Origin: Methanocalculus sp.
Lineage (GTDB): Archaea; Halobacteriota; Methanomicrobia; Methanomicrobiales; Methanocorpusculaceae
Length of the DNA stretch: 36,211 bases
Direction: 5' to 3'
NCBI GenBank assembly: GCA_013329165.1
Contig: DUKV01000038.1
Location: forward strand, 1-36,211
Every line of letters begins with the position of its first letter. The first letter of the stretch is position 1. The notes under the pieces are model-generated. The model saw only the letters and a list, made by a program, of their open reading frames with translations, did not search any database and was not told the origin of the DNA. Of this stretch, positions 23,796 to 32,371 are shown in pieces. Both the position numbers and the translations under genes were made by a program.

Positions 23796-23805
23796 CTATA
23801 TAAAC
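23796..23805 (-). promoter_or_regulatory. Box A promoter of the PRC-barrel gene
   Basis: The minus strand reads GTTTATATAG, nearly consensus, centred about 26 bp before the start codon. Confidence 0.6.
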
Positions 23806-23831
23806 TATTCCTATTTTCCCGAACCGGGGCA

Positions 23832-24710
23832 TTACAGGGTGGGAAAAACTCTGATGATATCTGATTGTGTGAGGATGCCGGCAGGTTTTCCTTCGGCAAC
23901 AACGATCACTCTGCCAATTTCACGTTCTTTAAATCGCCGTATAACCTCATAGAGGCGTGTATGTTCGGGAACCAGAATGACATCGTGGGTCATTATGCTT
24001 TCGACCGGTGTATCCAGAGATTGTCCGGCATCCATCGCACGTGCGATATCAGTGAGGGTGACGATACCGAGCAACTCTTCATGGGATATGACAGGTACGC
24101 CATGTATATGTTTTTTCGAGCAGACAGAAATCGCTTCTCTGATTGTTGCATCCGGCTGAAGACTGATCAGGGGTGAGCTCATATAGTGGCTGACCGATTT
24201 CTTCGGCAGCGATGTCATCTCTGAGATTGAGATAAGAAGCGCACCCTGGATCTCGTCTCGGCCAAATACCTCCCCCCGGATCATCAGCTTGTTGACAGGA
24301 GTAGGTCCGATTGTGATCTCCTCTCCTATAGTAAAATTCCGGACACTGCCGACAATTTTAATCAGTGAATGGCAGAGATCGGGATGGCAGAGTGTTGTGA
24401 AGTCGATCTCAGTGACCCGCACGCCCGGAATCGGTTGCCCGTTTCTTGAGATCATCACCTCGGCTGCGTCATCGGTCGGCTTGATATTCAGCTCCTTGTA
24501 TGCCTGTGCAGTCGGATGGTATCCTCCCTTTGGTCCCGGAATGCCGTCAACCAGGCCGAGCGCCTTTAATGCCTGCATCTGGTTTCTGACGGTGCCGGGA
24601 TTTCTCTTGATAATCCCTGCAATATCGTCTCCTTTGATGGGATGAGAATGTTGATGATAGAGTGAGATTAATGTTATAAGAATATCTTTCTGGATAAGTG
24701 AGAGATCCAT
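23832..24710 (-). CDS. HTH and CBS-pair regulatory protein
   Basis: 292 residues. An N-terminal winged-helix (about 1-60: IKGDDIAGIIKRNPGTVRNQ, MQALKALGLVDGIPGPKGGY) reads as a transcription-factor domain. A middle part of about 100 residues (PIPGVRVTEIDFTTLCHPDL) is of unassigned fold. Two CBS domains end the protein (MSSPLISLQPDATIREAISV, IMTHDVILVPEHTRLYEVIR). CBS pairs sense adenosine nucleotides, so this is probably an energy-responsive regulator; its targets are unknown. It is divergent from the GTPase gene with 49 bp between them. Confidence 0.85.
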   Translation of the reverse strand: MDLSLIQKDILITLISLYHQHSHPIKGDDIAGIIKRNPGTVRNQMQALKALGLVDGIPGPKGGYHPTAQAYKELNIKPTDDAAEVMISRNGQPIPGVRVTEIDFTTLCHPDLCHSLIKIVGSVRNFTIGEEITIGPTPVNKLMIRGEVFGRDEIQGALLISISEMTSLPKKSVSHYMSSPLISLQPDATIREAISVCSKKHIHGVPVISHEELLGIVTLTDIARAMDAGQSLDTPVESIMTHDVILVPEHTRLYEVIRRFKEREIGRVIVVAEGKPAGILTQSDIIRVFPTL

Positions 24711-24759
24711 AATGATTGATCATACATATCCGGATAAATAGCTTGGGGAAACAGAACCA

Positions 24760-25737
24760 ATGTTTGATACAATACCAACAGTTCCAACCGCAGATGAGAT
24801 ACTCGACCGGAGTTTCCGCCGTGCAGCAAAGAAGATGCGGGATAAGAAAAATAAGGGCCGTGCCAATGAAGAATTCGTCATGGCGGTTACCCAGGCTGTC
24901 CATGACAAGCTGGTCTCAATCATCCAGTCCTTCCCTGAGTTCGATACCCTCCCTCCATTCTACCGCGATCTTGTTGATATCCTCTATGGGATTGAAGAGA
25001 TGAGAAAAGCCTTTGGCGGTGTCGGGTGGGCAGCGAAACATACCCGGGATATTGGAAAAGATCTCGCACGATCGATGCGGCGCTCTCCCGAGAACCTTGC
25101 CATACGTAAACAGGCAGTGGCACGGATCGCCTCGATCGTCCACCAGATCGATAAGGATCTCAGGTTTTTGAATGACGCACGGAACGTTCTCAGGAAGCTT
25201 CCTGTCGTCTCTCCTGATGAGTTTACCATCGTTGTTGCGGGATACCCCAATGTCGGGAAGAGTTCGTTCATCAGGCTCGTCTCAACGGCAACGCCGCAGG
25301 TGGCGTCCTATCCCTTCACGACAAAAGGCGTCATCGTCGGCCACCGTGAACTTACCTGGAGGGAACGGGTCCAGTTCATTGATACGCCCGGGATCCTTGA
25401 TGCCGGAGGGGATCGGGAGCGGAACAAGATCGAGCGGCAGGCACTCAACGCACTCATCTATGTGGCTGATGTGATCCTCTTCATCATTGATCCAAGCGAG
25501 CACTGCGGATATGATCTCGCCACCCAGAAACTCCTGCTTGAGGAGGTCAGGAGTTTTGCTCATGTCCCGGTGATCGTCTCTGCAAACAAATCTGATCTGG
25601 CGCCCTATCCGGGTGTCCTGAATATGTCAACAGTGACCGGGGAGGGTGTTTCCGAGGCGCTTGAAGCAGCTCTCAGAGAACGAACACCCATGACCATTCC
25701 GAGACCAGCAGACATCCTGCCAGAAAACCAAGAATAA
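24760..25737 (+). CDS. NOG1-family GTPase
   Basis: 325 residues. An N-terminal helical NOG1 domain (to about residue 160) is followed by the G domain: G1 GYPNVGKSSFIR, switch/G2 VASYPFTTKGVIVGH, G3 FIDTPGILD, G4 SANKSD. This Obg/NOG1-type GTPase acts in large ribosomal subunit maturation. It is much shorter than eukaryotic NOG1, as usual in archaea. Its last 65 bp overlap the convergent protease gene, which may be a real overlap or reflect loss of an earlier stop. Confidence 0.9.
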   Translation: MFDTIPTVPTADEILDRSFRRAAKKMRDKKNKGRANEEFVMAVTQAVHDKLVSIIQSFPEFDTLPPFYRDLVDILYGIEEMRKAFGGVGWAAKHTRDIGKDLARSMRRSPENLAIRKQAVARIASIVHQIDKDLRFLNDARNVLRKLPVVSPDEFTIVVAGYPNVGKSSFIRLVSTATPQVASYPFTTKGVIVGHRELTWRERVQFIDTPGILDAGGDRERNKIERQALNALIYVADVILFIIDPSEHCGYDLATQKLLLEEVRSFAHVPVIVSANKSDLAPYPGVLNMSTVTGEGVSEALEAALRERTPMTIPRPADILPENQE

Positions 25738-26575
25738 CTCCCCCGTTCAATGGAGGAAGTCCTGCCTGGGGTTTTCCAGAGAAGACCATCACCAGGAGCA
25801 CTCCAAGCCCGACGAGTGCCCCTGTCGCAGCGCCGATTGCAGGTATCGGAGACTGTATGAAGGTGTATGCCGAGACGACCAGTATCGCCGGCATGATCGC
25901 ATCCCCCATCCCCATCAGAAAAGTGCCGCGTTCTTTTTTCACCTCGGTCCCTTCGGCAGATGGTGTGATCTTCTCATATGATCCGGTGTATCCCCGCCTT
26001 TTTGGAATGATAAAGAGGATCGGCATCTTCTGATCCATCACCCCCTCAGCGAGCGTGATCATATGCTTTGTCCGATACACCGATATCGCGTCATAGACGG
26101 CGAGCAGGGCAAGCAGGATGATCACCGGCAGAACAGCAAGTGATGCTCCGAAGATGGCCGCCACTCCTGAGGCGAGGAGAATTCCGAGCGAATCGATCAC
26201 ATACCATTGTGGATACCGGTAGAGAAGGATGATTGCGAGGATTGCTGCCACTGCTGCAGTTCCTCCGGCCACAATAGCCGATCCGATAAAATGGCCGGAT
26301 ATTGCAAGGAAGACATAGAAGTACGTGAGCAGGATCGCTCCGCCGATGATCAGGCTGATGAGCTGCTGCTTTGCATATTTGATCAGCAGCAGAAGGATGG
26401 CGGTGAATGTAAGGAGAATTGCGAGGAAGATGATCGGGTTTGCCATTGAGTCGGGGTCGTCAAATGCGGTCAGCCCTGCATCTTCTACAGGTTCAGCCAG
26501 AAGCACGCCTCCGATGATGACTGCGCAGAGGATAAGGGGCATGCCGATGATTGCGGGGATGTTCTGTCTGTCCAT
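25673..26575 (-). CDS. Presenilin/signal-peptide-peptidase-like intramembrane aspartyl protease
   Basis: 300 residues with about nine predicted membrane helices. The catalytic aspartates are in AVYDAISVYRTKH (D162) and MGMGDAIMPAIL (D225), the YD and GxGD motifs of presenilins. At the position of the PAL motif the sequence reads LPPLNGG (about 273-279). The best studied archaeal member is the presenilin homologue of Methanoculleus marisnigri. It cleaves membrane helices; natural archaeal substrates are unknown. A large soluble loop (PKRRGYTGSYEKITPSAEGT) lies between the catalytic helices, as in the family. The 3' end overlaps the GTPase gene. Confidence 0.9.
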   Translation of the reverse strand: MDRQNIPAIIGMPLILCAVIIGGVLLAEPVEDAGLTAFDDPDSMANPIIFLAILLTFTAILLLLIKYAKQQLISLIIGGAILLTYFYVFLAISGHFIGSAIVAGGTAAVAAILAIILLYRYPQWYVIDSLGILLASGVAAIFGASLAVLPVIILLALLAVYDAISVYRTKHMITLAEGVMDQKMPILFIIPKRRGYTGSYEKITPSAEGTEVKKERGTFLMGMGDAIMPAILVVSAYTFIQSPIPAIGAATGALVGLGVLLVMVFSGKPQAGLPPLNGGVILGFLAGCLLVSEWSWVFVL

Positions 26576-26630
26576 AATATCCTGCTCCGGATAGGTAGCT
26601 TAATCATTATGGTTCTTCTTATGGTAAAAC

Positions 26631-26945
26631 ATGGATCTTCGTGATTATGTCTGGGATCTGATCCTGATCATCATAATGGTGTCATCCACACTCATTCTTG
26701 TACTCAGGCTCTGGCAGGATCTCACGATAGTACTTGGAGCGACCCTGATGATGCTCTCACTGGGCGGTCTCTTCCTCTCACTCGGGATGAAGATTCGGAG
26801 CCTTGAGGAGAATATTATCGCCCGGGAGAGGACAATGCGTGTCAATCTTGAAGAGATATCAGTCAGCCTCAATCGTAAATATGACAGGACCGTTGAACAG
26901 CTCGGTGAGATCGTCGACAGCCTGACACGGCGGATGTACCGGTAA
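26631..26945 (+). CDS. Small membrane protein with cytoplasmic coiled coil
   Basis: 104 residues. There are two membrane helices (LILIIIMVSSTLILVLRLW, about 10-28; TIVLGATLMMLSLGGLFLSL, about 32-51). A charged helix follows (KIRSLEENIIARERTMRVNL to LGEIVDSLTRRMYR), likely a coiled coil. The family is not recognised. It lies 14 bp before fen, so the two are probably co-transcribed; it is divergent from the protease gene with 55 bp between them. Confidence 0.75.
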   Translation: MDLRDYVWDLILIIIMVSSTLILVLRLWQDLTIVLGATLMMLSLGGLFLSLGMKIRSLEENIIARERTMRVNLEEISVSLNRKYDRTVEQLGEIVDSLTRRMYR

Positions 26946-26959
26946 CGAGGTCTCTGAAC

Positions 26960-27973
26960 GTGGGAGTCTCTATTCGACCTCTGCTGGAAGGATGCAGGCA
27001 TCCGGTTGGCTTTGAGGATATCCCCGGAGTTGCAGCAATAGATGCAAATAACGCACTCTACCAGTTCCTCTCAATAATCAGGCAGGCAGACGGAACCCCC
27101 CTGCAGGATACGAAAGGGCGGGTCACCTCACACCTCTCAGGTATCCTCTACCGGACTGCACACTTTCTTGAGAATGGCATCTCACCTCTGTATATCTTTG
27201 ATGGCCAGCCCCCGGAGCTTAAGGCTCGTACTATTGCCGGGAGGCGCGGAATACGTGATGCCGGTGAAGAGAAGTGGGCAAAGGCCTTAGAACGCGGGGA
27301 TACCGAAGGAGCATACCGCGCAGCAATGCAGTCCACCAGGGTCGACTCCGCCATACTCGAGAGTGGCAAACGGCTCCTCGATGCACTCGGTATCCCATGG
27401 GTGGAAGCCCCCTCGGAGGGTGAGGCGCAGTCCGCACTCTTTGTCAATAATGGAATTGCCACATATTCGGTATCACAGGATTACGACTCCCTCCTCTTTG
27501 GCGCCTCAGTCCTCGTCCGTAACCTGACCGTATCCGGGAAACGGCGGATCGGGGGGAGGCGGGTGACCGTCTCTCCCGAGCGGATTTATCTCTCAGAATT
27601 TCTTGATACGCTCGCTATCACCCGCGAACAGCTCATCCAGATAGGGATTCTCATCGGAACAGACTTCAACGTTGGAATCAACGGGATAGGTCCGAAGAAA
27701 GCCCTGAAGATCGTTCGCGAGAACCGTTTTAACGAGGTAATGGCAGAAAAGGCACCGGGTACCGATCCGGAACCGATTATGGAGTTCTTCCTCTCCCCGC
27801 CTGCTGTAGAGAGGTATCAGCCGGAATGGAGATCACCTGATCCCGATTCTGTCAGATTGATCCTCTGTGATGAGTACGGGTTCTCCCCAGAACGGATCCT
27901 ACCGGTGCTTGAACGGATAGCCGGGCCAGTCAACGTAAAATCCGGGCAGATGCGGCTTGATGCCTGGGGGTGA
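26960..27973 (+). CDS. fen: Flap endonuclease 1
   Basis: 337 residues from a GTG start (MGVSIRPLLEGC). FEN1 motifs: AAIDANNALYQFLSI, PLYIFDGQPPELKART, WVEAPSEGEAQSALF, SVSQDYDSLLFGAS and the helix-hairpin-helix part IGTDFNVGINGIGPKKALKI. The C-terminus carries a PCNA-binding PIP box, GQMRLDAWG. It removes 5' flaps during Okazaki-fragment maturation and repair. The next gene's start lies 20 bp beyond the stop. Confidence 0.95.
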   Translation: MGVSIRPLLEGCRHPVGFEDIPGVAAIDANNALYQFLSIIRQADGTPLQDTKGRVTSHLSGILYRTAHFLENGISPLYIFDGQPPELKARTIAGRRGIRDAGEEKWAKALERGDTEGAYRAAMQSTRVDSAILESGKRLLDALGIPWVEAPSEGEAQSALFVNNGIATYSVSQDYDSLLFGASVLVRNLTVSGKRRIGGRRVTVSPERIYLSEFLDTLAITREQLIQIGILIGTDFNVGINGIGPKKALKIVRENRFNEVMAEKAPGTDPEPIMEFFLSPPAVERYQPEWRSPDPDSVRLILCDEYGFSPERILPVLERIAGPVNVKSGQMRLDAWG

Positions 27974-27992
27974 GGAGAGATGGAGTTCTGCT

Positions 27993-28952
27993 ATGTATTC
28001 AGTTGAGTTTCCGGATCAGGCGAATGGATCCGGGCGGCCTTTTATCATCGGTGTCGCCGGGGATAGCGGGTCAGGGAAGACGACATTTACGAAGATCATC
28101 AGCATCGTTCTTGGCCCCTCCCGTGTATCGACGATAACACTTGATGACTATCACCGGTATGATCGAAAAGAGCGGGCAGCACTGTCCATCACTCCGCTCC
28201 ATCCGGATGCCAATCGCTTTGACCGGCTTGCATCGGATGTCGCTGCCCTGAAGAGGGGAGAGACGATTCAGAAACCGGTCTATAACCATTCAAATGGCAC
28301 CTTTGATCCGGATATCCCCTTTTCTCCAAAACAGATCATCATCCTCGAAGGGCTTCATCCTCTCTTCACAGAGGAGCTCCGGGAGATGCTTGATCTCTCG
28401 ATCTTTGTCGATCCCGATCCGGATGTGAAGTATGCATGGAAGATCAGGCGTGATGTGGGGGAGCGTGGCCATAGCCGTGAGGCGGTTCTTGAGGCGATCC
28501 AGAGGAGAGAGCCTGACTTTGAAAAATATGTGGCCTTCCAGAGGCGATATGCTGATTATGTCATCCGGATTGAGGAGAGCCGGGTAGCGCCTGACCGGGA
28601 CCCGCCGGTTTATTCCGTCTCCCTGCTTCAGGCCGATCCATCCGCCTGCCCTCTTATAAATGTACCATTCACCCTTGACCTCTCGCGGATTCTCCCGCTC
28701 GTGGACGGCCCTTTTAGCATCTCCGGAGGTATTATTGAGCTGGATGGCAGGAGGCGTGTGTCGCTGAGGCTGGATGGGTATCTCCCCTATGGGTTTGCCC
28801 GATCTCTTGAGGAGAGTATTGAGGCGCAGACAGAGATCTGTGCTCTCCCCTTCTTCCCCGGAAAGCAGATCTCTGCCACGGATGTGATCGCCCTCTTGAT
28901 CGCATGGCAGATTATCTGCCGCCATGGTACAGTGCAACAGACTCCGGGTTGA
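27993..28952 (+). CDS. prk: Phosphoribulokinase (archaeal type)
   Basis: 319 residues from ATG at 27993 (GAGGAGAGATGG upstream; the frame is open further into fen but that part looks non-native). Motifs: P-loop GDSGSGKTT (residues 23-31), TLDDYHRYDRKER, YNHSNGTFDP, IILEGLHPLF, and IRRDVGERGHSREAVLEAIQ. DDYH, EGLHPL and RD-x-x-ERGHS are as in cyanobacterial PRK and distinguish it from uridine kinase. It phosphorylates ribulose 5-phosphate to ribulose 1,5-bisphosphate. In Methanospirillum hungatei the archaeal enzyme works with RuBisCO in the reductive hexulose-phosphate pathway. No RuBisCO gene is in this window. The last 120 residues are the less conserved archaeal C-terminal part. Confidence 0.88.
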   Translation: MYSVEFPDQANGSGRPFIIGVAGDSGSGKTTFTKIISIVLGPSRVSTITLDDYHRYDRKERAALSITPLHPDANRFDRLASDVAALKRGETIQKPVYNHSNGTFDPDIPFSPKQIIILEGLHPLFTEELREMLDLSIFVDPDPDVKYAWKIRRDVGERGHSREAVLEAIQRREPDFEKYVAFQRRYADYVIRIEESRVAPDRDPPVYSVSLLQADPSACPLINVPFTLDLSRILPLVDGPFSISGGIIELDGRRRVSLRLDGYLPYGFARSLEESIEAQTEICALPFFPGKQISATDVIALLIAWQIICRHGTVQQTPG

Positions 28953-29013
28953 GCGGCGCCGGATTCAGAGTACATCTTTTTAACAGAACACAGATAACCA
29001 CTGATGCGATATT

Positions 29014-30477
29014 ATGGATCGGACCGAGCATTTTGCGATCATTGCCCGTGATATCGGGGCTATCCTCCAGTTTCTGGCTCTTGCATCGGCAGTTCCCTTG
29101 ATCGTTTCGGTCATCTATTCGGAATGGCATGTCTTCCTTCCGATGGCGCTTGTCCCCCTTATTTTCTTCATACTGGGGAGTTTTTTACGGACTATCCCTC
29201 ATTCAAATAAACAGGCCCGTCTATCGGTTGCACTCAGTGCGGTTGCGATGATCTGGCTCATTTCCTCCCTGATTGGAGCAATTCCATTCTATATTGTCTG
29301 TGGAATGCCCTATATCGACTGTGTCTTTGAGGCGATGTCAGGATGGACAACCACCGGCCTGACGATGGCATCCGGCCTTGACGACTTCCCAAAAACGATC
29401 CTCTTCTGGCGATCCTTTATGCAGTGGCTCGGGGGGATGGGAATCGTTGCTTTTACGGTTGCTATGGTGAATCGGTCCGGACTCGTTCAGCGTGGTCTGT
29501 ATCGTTCTGAAGCCCGCTCAGAAGCATTAATGCCGAGTGTCGTCGATACCGGGGCTCTGATGTGGAAGATCTATGGCATTTTGACACTCACCGGAATCGC
29601 TATTGTGATGCTTTCAGGTGTCGGGTTGTGGGACGCCACGAACCTGGTTTTTTCTGCTATCTCGTCTGGAGGATTTACCATGTATGATGCCGGAATTGCC
29701 AGCTATACTAATCCGTTCCTGGAAATTCTCCTGATACCGGTGATGATCGCCGGGGCACTTCCATTCAAACTCTACTATGTCCTCTATGCAAAGCGATTCT
29801 TTGGATTTTTTCGTGATATTCAGGCAGTTTTCCTCCTCGCCATAATCGCTTTTGGTATCATGGTGATCACCTTTGATCTCTTTCAGATTCTTGATCTTTT
29901 ACTCCCTGATTCAATCCGCTATGGGTTGTTCATGGCTGTATCTGCTGCAACAAGCACCGGTTTTCAGAATACCGATCTCTCTTACTGGCCACATGCGACT
30001 ATCCTCTTCCTCTCTGCACTGATGGTCATTGGTGGATCAACAGGCAGTACTGCAGGTGGCATAAAGCTGGGAAGAGTTCAGATCTGTTATGAGGGTCTTA
30101 TCTGGTGGTTCAGGAGGATTTTCATCTCCGGAAAGGCTGTTATTCCATTCCGCCACGAAGGGAGAATTATTCCGAAGATGATTGCGGAGTATGAGATATC
30201 AAAGAATATGCTTATTATCATCCTCTATATCATCATACTCTTCTCCAGTACCATTCTTTTTCTCCAGTTTGAGGGTCAGTTTGCTGATACCAGTCATATA
30301 ATATTTGACGTTATCTCTGCAATGAGTAATAATGGGATGTCATCAGGACCGATCTCTCCTGCCATTTCGAATGAATCAAAGATCCTCTTTATCCTTCTGA
30401 TGTGGCTTGGAAGGCTGGAGGTGATCCCGATCATTGTGCTTGTGGTGGGTCTTGTGAAAGGCTTTGATCGAAGCTGA
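29014..30477 (+). CDS. trkH: TrkH/KtrB-family potassium transporter
   Basis: 487 residues with 10-12 membrane helices. The four pore-loop selectivity segments are visible: FEAMSGWTTTGLTMA (about 107-121), FSAISSGGFTMY (about 213-224), SAATSTGFQNTD (about 310-321) and ISAMSNNGMSSG (about 431-442). It moves K+ inward with proton or sodium coupling, normally gated by TrkA; no trkA is nearby. The start MDRTEHFAIIARDIG is the first ATG. A T-rich stretch immediately after the stop looks like a terminator, separating it from the nitrogenase-like genes. Confidence 0.9.
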   Translation: MDRTEHFAIIARDIGAILQFLALASAVPLIVSVIYSEWHVFLPMALVPLIFFILGSFLRTIPHSNKQARLSVALSAVAMIWLISSLIGAIPFYIVCGMPYIDCVFEAMSGWTTTGLTMASGLDDFPKTILFWRSFMQWLGGMGIVAFTVAMVNRSGLVQRGLYRSEARSEALMPSVVDTGALMWKIYGILTLTGIAIVMLSGVGLWDATNLVFSAISSGGFTMYDAGIASYTNPFLEILLIPVMIAGALPFKLYYVLYAKRFFGFFRDIQAVFLLAIIAFGIMVITFDLFQILDLLLPDSIRYGLFMAVSAATSTGFQNTDLSYWPHATILFLSALMVIGGSTGSTAGGIKLGRVQICYEGLIWWFRRIFISGKAVIPFRHEGRIIPKMIAEYEISKNMLIIILYIIILFSSTILFLQFEGQFADTSHIIFDVISAMSNNGMSSGPISPAISNESKILFILLMWLGRLEVIPIIVLVVGLVKGFDRS

Positions 30478-30491
30478 GGTTTTTTGTTTTC
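30478..30491 (+). terminator. T-tract terminator of trkH
   Basis: GGTTTTTTGTTTTC starts 1 bp after the trkH stop codon, a typical archaeal T-rich terminator. Confidence 0.5.
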
Positions 30492-30500
30492 AATCATGGT

Positions 30501-30517
30501 GAAGTTATCACAACTTC
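30501..30517. promoter_or_regulatory. Inverted repeat upstream of the NifH-like gene
   Basis: GAAGTT-ATCAC-AACTTC has perfect 6-bp arms and lies 30 bp before the ATG at 30547, overlapping the likely promoter. It differs from the NrpR operator GGAA-N6-TTCC of methanogen nif operons, so control by NrpR is not indicated. Confidence 0.4.
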
Positions 30518-30546
30518 TTTAGTTCACAAACTCCAATATCAGAGTG

Positions 30547-31362
30547 ATGAGACAGATTGCCCTCTATGGAAAGGGTGGTATTGGAAAATCAACAACCTCG
30601 GCGAACCTTTCGGCGGCATGGGCCGATAAAGGGCTGGATGTGCTTCAGATCGGCTGCGATCCAAAACATGACAGTACCAGGATGCTGATGAATGGCCGCG
30701 TGATCCCTACCGTTCTTGACCTGATTCGGGAGCAGAAGACAGATCTTGCTGTCTCCGATGTCATTTATACCGGGTACTCCGGTGTCAGGTGTGTCGAAGC
30801 GGGAGGTCCTGAGCCCGGGATCGGCTGTGCCGGCCGGGGCATCATCGCAACCTTCCAGCTTCTCGAGAAGCTTGGTGCGCTGAGAGGGGATCTGATCGTC
30901 TATGATGTTCTGGGTGATGTCGTCTGTGGCGGGTTTGCGATGCCGATGAGGGAAGGGTATGCAGAGGAGGTGTACTTGGTCACCTCGGGCGAACTGATGA
31001 GCCTCTATGCGGCAAATAATATCGCAAAGGCGATCTCCCGTCTCAGTGCGAACAAGAGGAGCCGGGTCCGGCTTGCCGGTGTGATCGGGAACGGGAAGAA
31101 TATCGAATGTGAAGATGAACTGGTCTCTGAGTTTGCAGAGGCGATTGGATCCAGGATGATTGCGTTCATTCCCCGATCGAAAACCGTCACCCAGGCTGAA
31201 CTGAATAAAAAGACTGTCATGGAATACGCACCATCCTCATCCCAGGCAGAGGTCTATCGGGACTGTGCAGAGGCCATTCTTCTGAATACGGAGTTCTCTA
31301 TTCCGACACCATTATCAATTGATGATCTTGAGTCGCTCGCCTACAGATACCTTAAGGAGTGA
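30547..31362 (+). CDS. NifH-like iron protein (group IV nitrogenase-like reductase)
   Basis: 271 residues. P-loop GKGGIGKST (residues 8-16), DPKHDST (38-44) and both cluster cysteines are present: C94 in [13 protein letters not shown] and C127 in [14 protein letters not shown]. As a homodimer it should bind one [4Fe-4S] cluster and donate electrons on ATP hydrolysis. ATG 30547 was chosen over the adjacent GTG. It is close to CfbC-type proteins ([18 protein letters not shown] is shared), but it is followed by two component-1-like genes instead of one. The first of these overlaps its 3' end by about 41 bp, so all three are surely one operon. H41 in DPKHDST replaces the usual alanine or serine. 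Confidence 0.9.
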   Translation: MRQIALYGKGGIGKSTTSANLSAAWADKGLDVLQIGCDPKHDSTRMLMNGRVIPTVLDLIREQKTDLAVSDVIYTGYSGVRCVEAGGPEPGIGCAGRGIIATFQLLEKLGALRGDLIVYDVLGDVVCGGFAMPMREGYAEEVYLVTSGELMSLYAANNIAKAISRLSANKRSRVRLAGVIGNGKNIECEDELVSEFAEAIGSRMIAFIPRSKTVTQAELNKKTVMEYAPSSSQAEVYRDCAEAILLNTEFSIPTPLSIDDLESLAYRYLKE

Positions 31363-32371
31363 AGGGTGCACCTTAACCGGCGTCCTCTCGGTCACCGGTT
31401 TTCTGAAGGATGCAGTTACGGTGATCCATGGCCCTTCAGGCTGCACCCATCATAATGTATCTCTTCTGCATGCCTCGCTTGCCGAGATAGACGAGGTACA
31501 GATCCCCTGTTTTCTCTCGAGCAATATCCATGAGGAGGAGGTGATCTTCGGTGGTGAAAAGGCTCTTTTGCATGCGCTGGATGCAGCAGAGGCCCGGGAC
31601 TCCTCTCTCATCTGCGTCGTCTCCACCTGTATTGCCGATACAATCGGCGATGACATCGCCGCCCTCTGTAGTCAGAAGAGGAGTGTGCCGGTTATTCATA
31701 TTCCCGGTGCAGGTTTTCTCGGAGGCGGGTTTTCGGAAGGGATCCGAAATGCCCTCTCTTCCCTCCTGAATCTGGCAGAAGCCGATGATATGCGATCCGA
31801 TGATGGAGTGTTGATTGTTGGGGAGAAGAATCTTGAATATGAGGTAGAAGAGAACTTCCGTGAAGTTTCATGCCTCCTTTCTCTCCTCGATCTCGCTCCG
31901 GGTATCAGGTTTGTCAGGAAGGCGTCTGTCTCCGATTGCCGGAACATCGGATCCGCACCGGCGACAATCCTGCGGGCTCCATCCCTTCAGTCTGTGGGAT
32001 CCCTTTTACGAAGCCGCTTTGGGATGTCGGTCATCCCTGGTTTTCCGGTCGGGCCGGATGGCAGCATCAGGTTTCTGGAGGATCTTGGCGATAGTCTTGG
32101 AGTTGATCCCCGTCCGGCGATCCGGGATGCAGAGGGCATGGTGGCTGATCTCTATACAGGGTTTGATGATCTCAGAGATACGGCTATCAGGCTAGATTGT
32201 TCAGGCGCTGATCCGGCAACTGTTTCAGCCGCCCGATCGGTCCTGCACGAACTCAGGATGAAAGAGGCATCATCCGGAGTTCTCCTCCCCCTCCCATTTG
32301 ACCCGCCGGTTGGGATCGCCGGAACCAGACGAATGTTGCATTCGTGGAGGAGGTGCCTTTCCCGTGCCTGA
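31322..32371 (+). CDS. NifD-like component 1 subunit of an unassigned nitrogenase-like enzyme
   Basis: 349 residues from ATG 31322. The three P-cluster-type cysteines are kept: C16 ([14 protein letters not shown]), C41 ([14 protein letters not shown]) and C103 ([15 protein letters not shown]), corresponding to NifD C62/C88/C154. [16 protein letters not shown] matches the family pattern. It is shorter than NifD (about 480), and I see no clear FeMo-cofactor Cys/His ligand pair in the C-terminal half. CfbD normally reads HGPPGCNFKHARLL and forms a homodimer. This protein instead has a distinct second subunit just downstream, so it is not a straightforward CfbD. Substrate unknown. Overlaps of 41 bp and 8 bp tie it to its neighbours. 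Confidence 0.82.
   Translation: MILSRSPTDTLRSEGCTLTGVLSVTGFLKDAVTVIHGPSGCTHHNVSLLHASLAEIDEVQIPCFLSSNIHEEEVIFGGEKALLHALDAAEARDSSLICVVSTCIADTIGDDIAALCSQKRSVPVIHIPGAGFLGGGFSEGIRNALSSLLNLAEADDMRSDDGVLIVGEKNLEYEVEENFREVSCLLSLLDLAPGIRFVRKASVSDCRNIGSAPATILRAPSLQSVGSLLRSRFGMSVIPGFPVGPDGSIRFLEDLGDSLGVDPRPAIRDAEGMVADLYTGFDDLRDTAIRLDCSGADPATVSAARSVLHELRMKEASSGVLLPLPFDPPVGIAGTRRMLHSWRRCLSRA

Noticed and set aside
30547..32371. Assignment as cfbCD (F430 synthesis)
   Set aside because: A second, different component-1 gene follows with its own three cysteines, and the first one lacks the CfbD HGPPGCNFKH pattern. The possibility is kept open in the finding but not used as a name.
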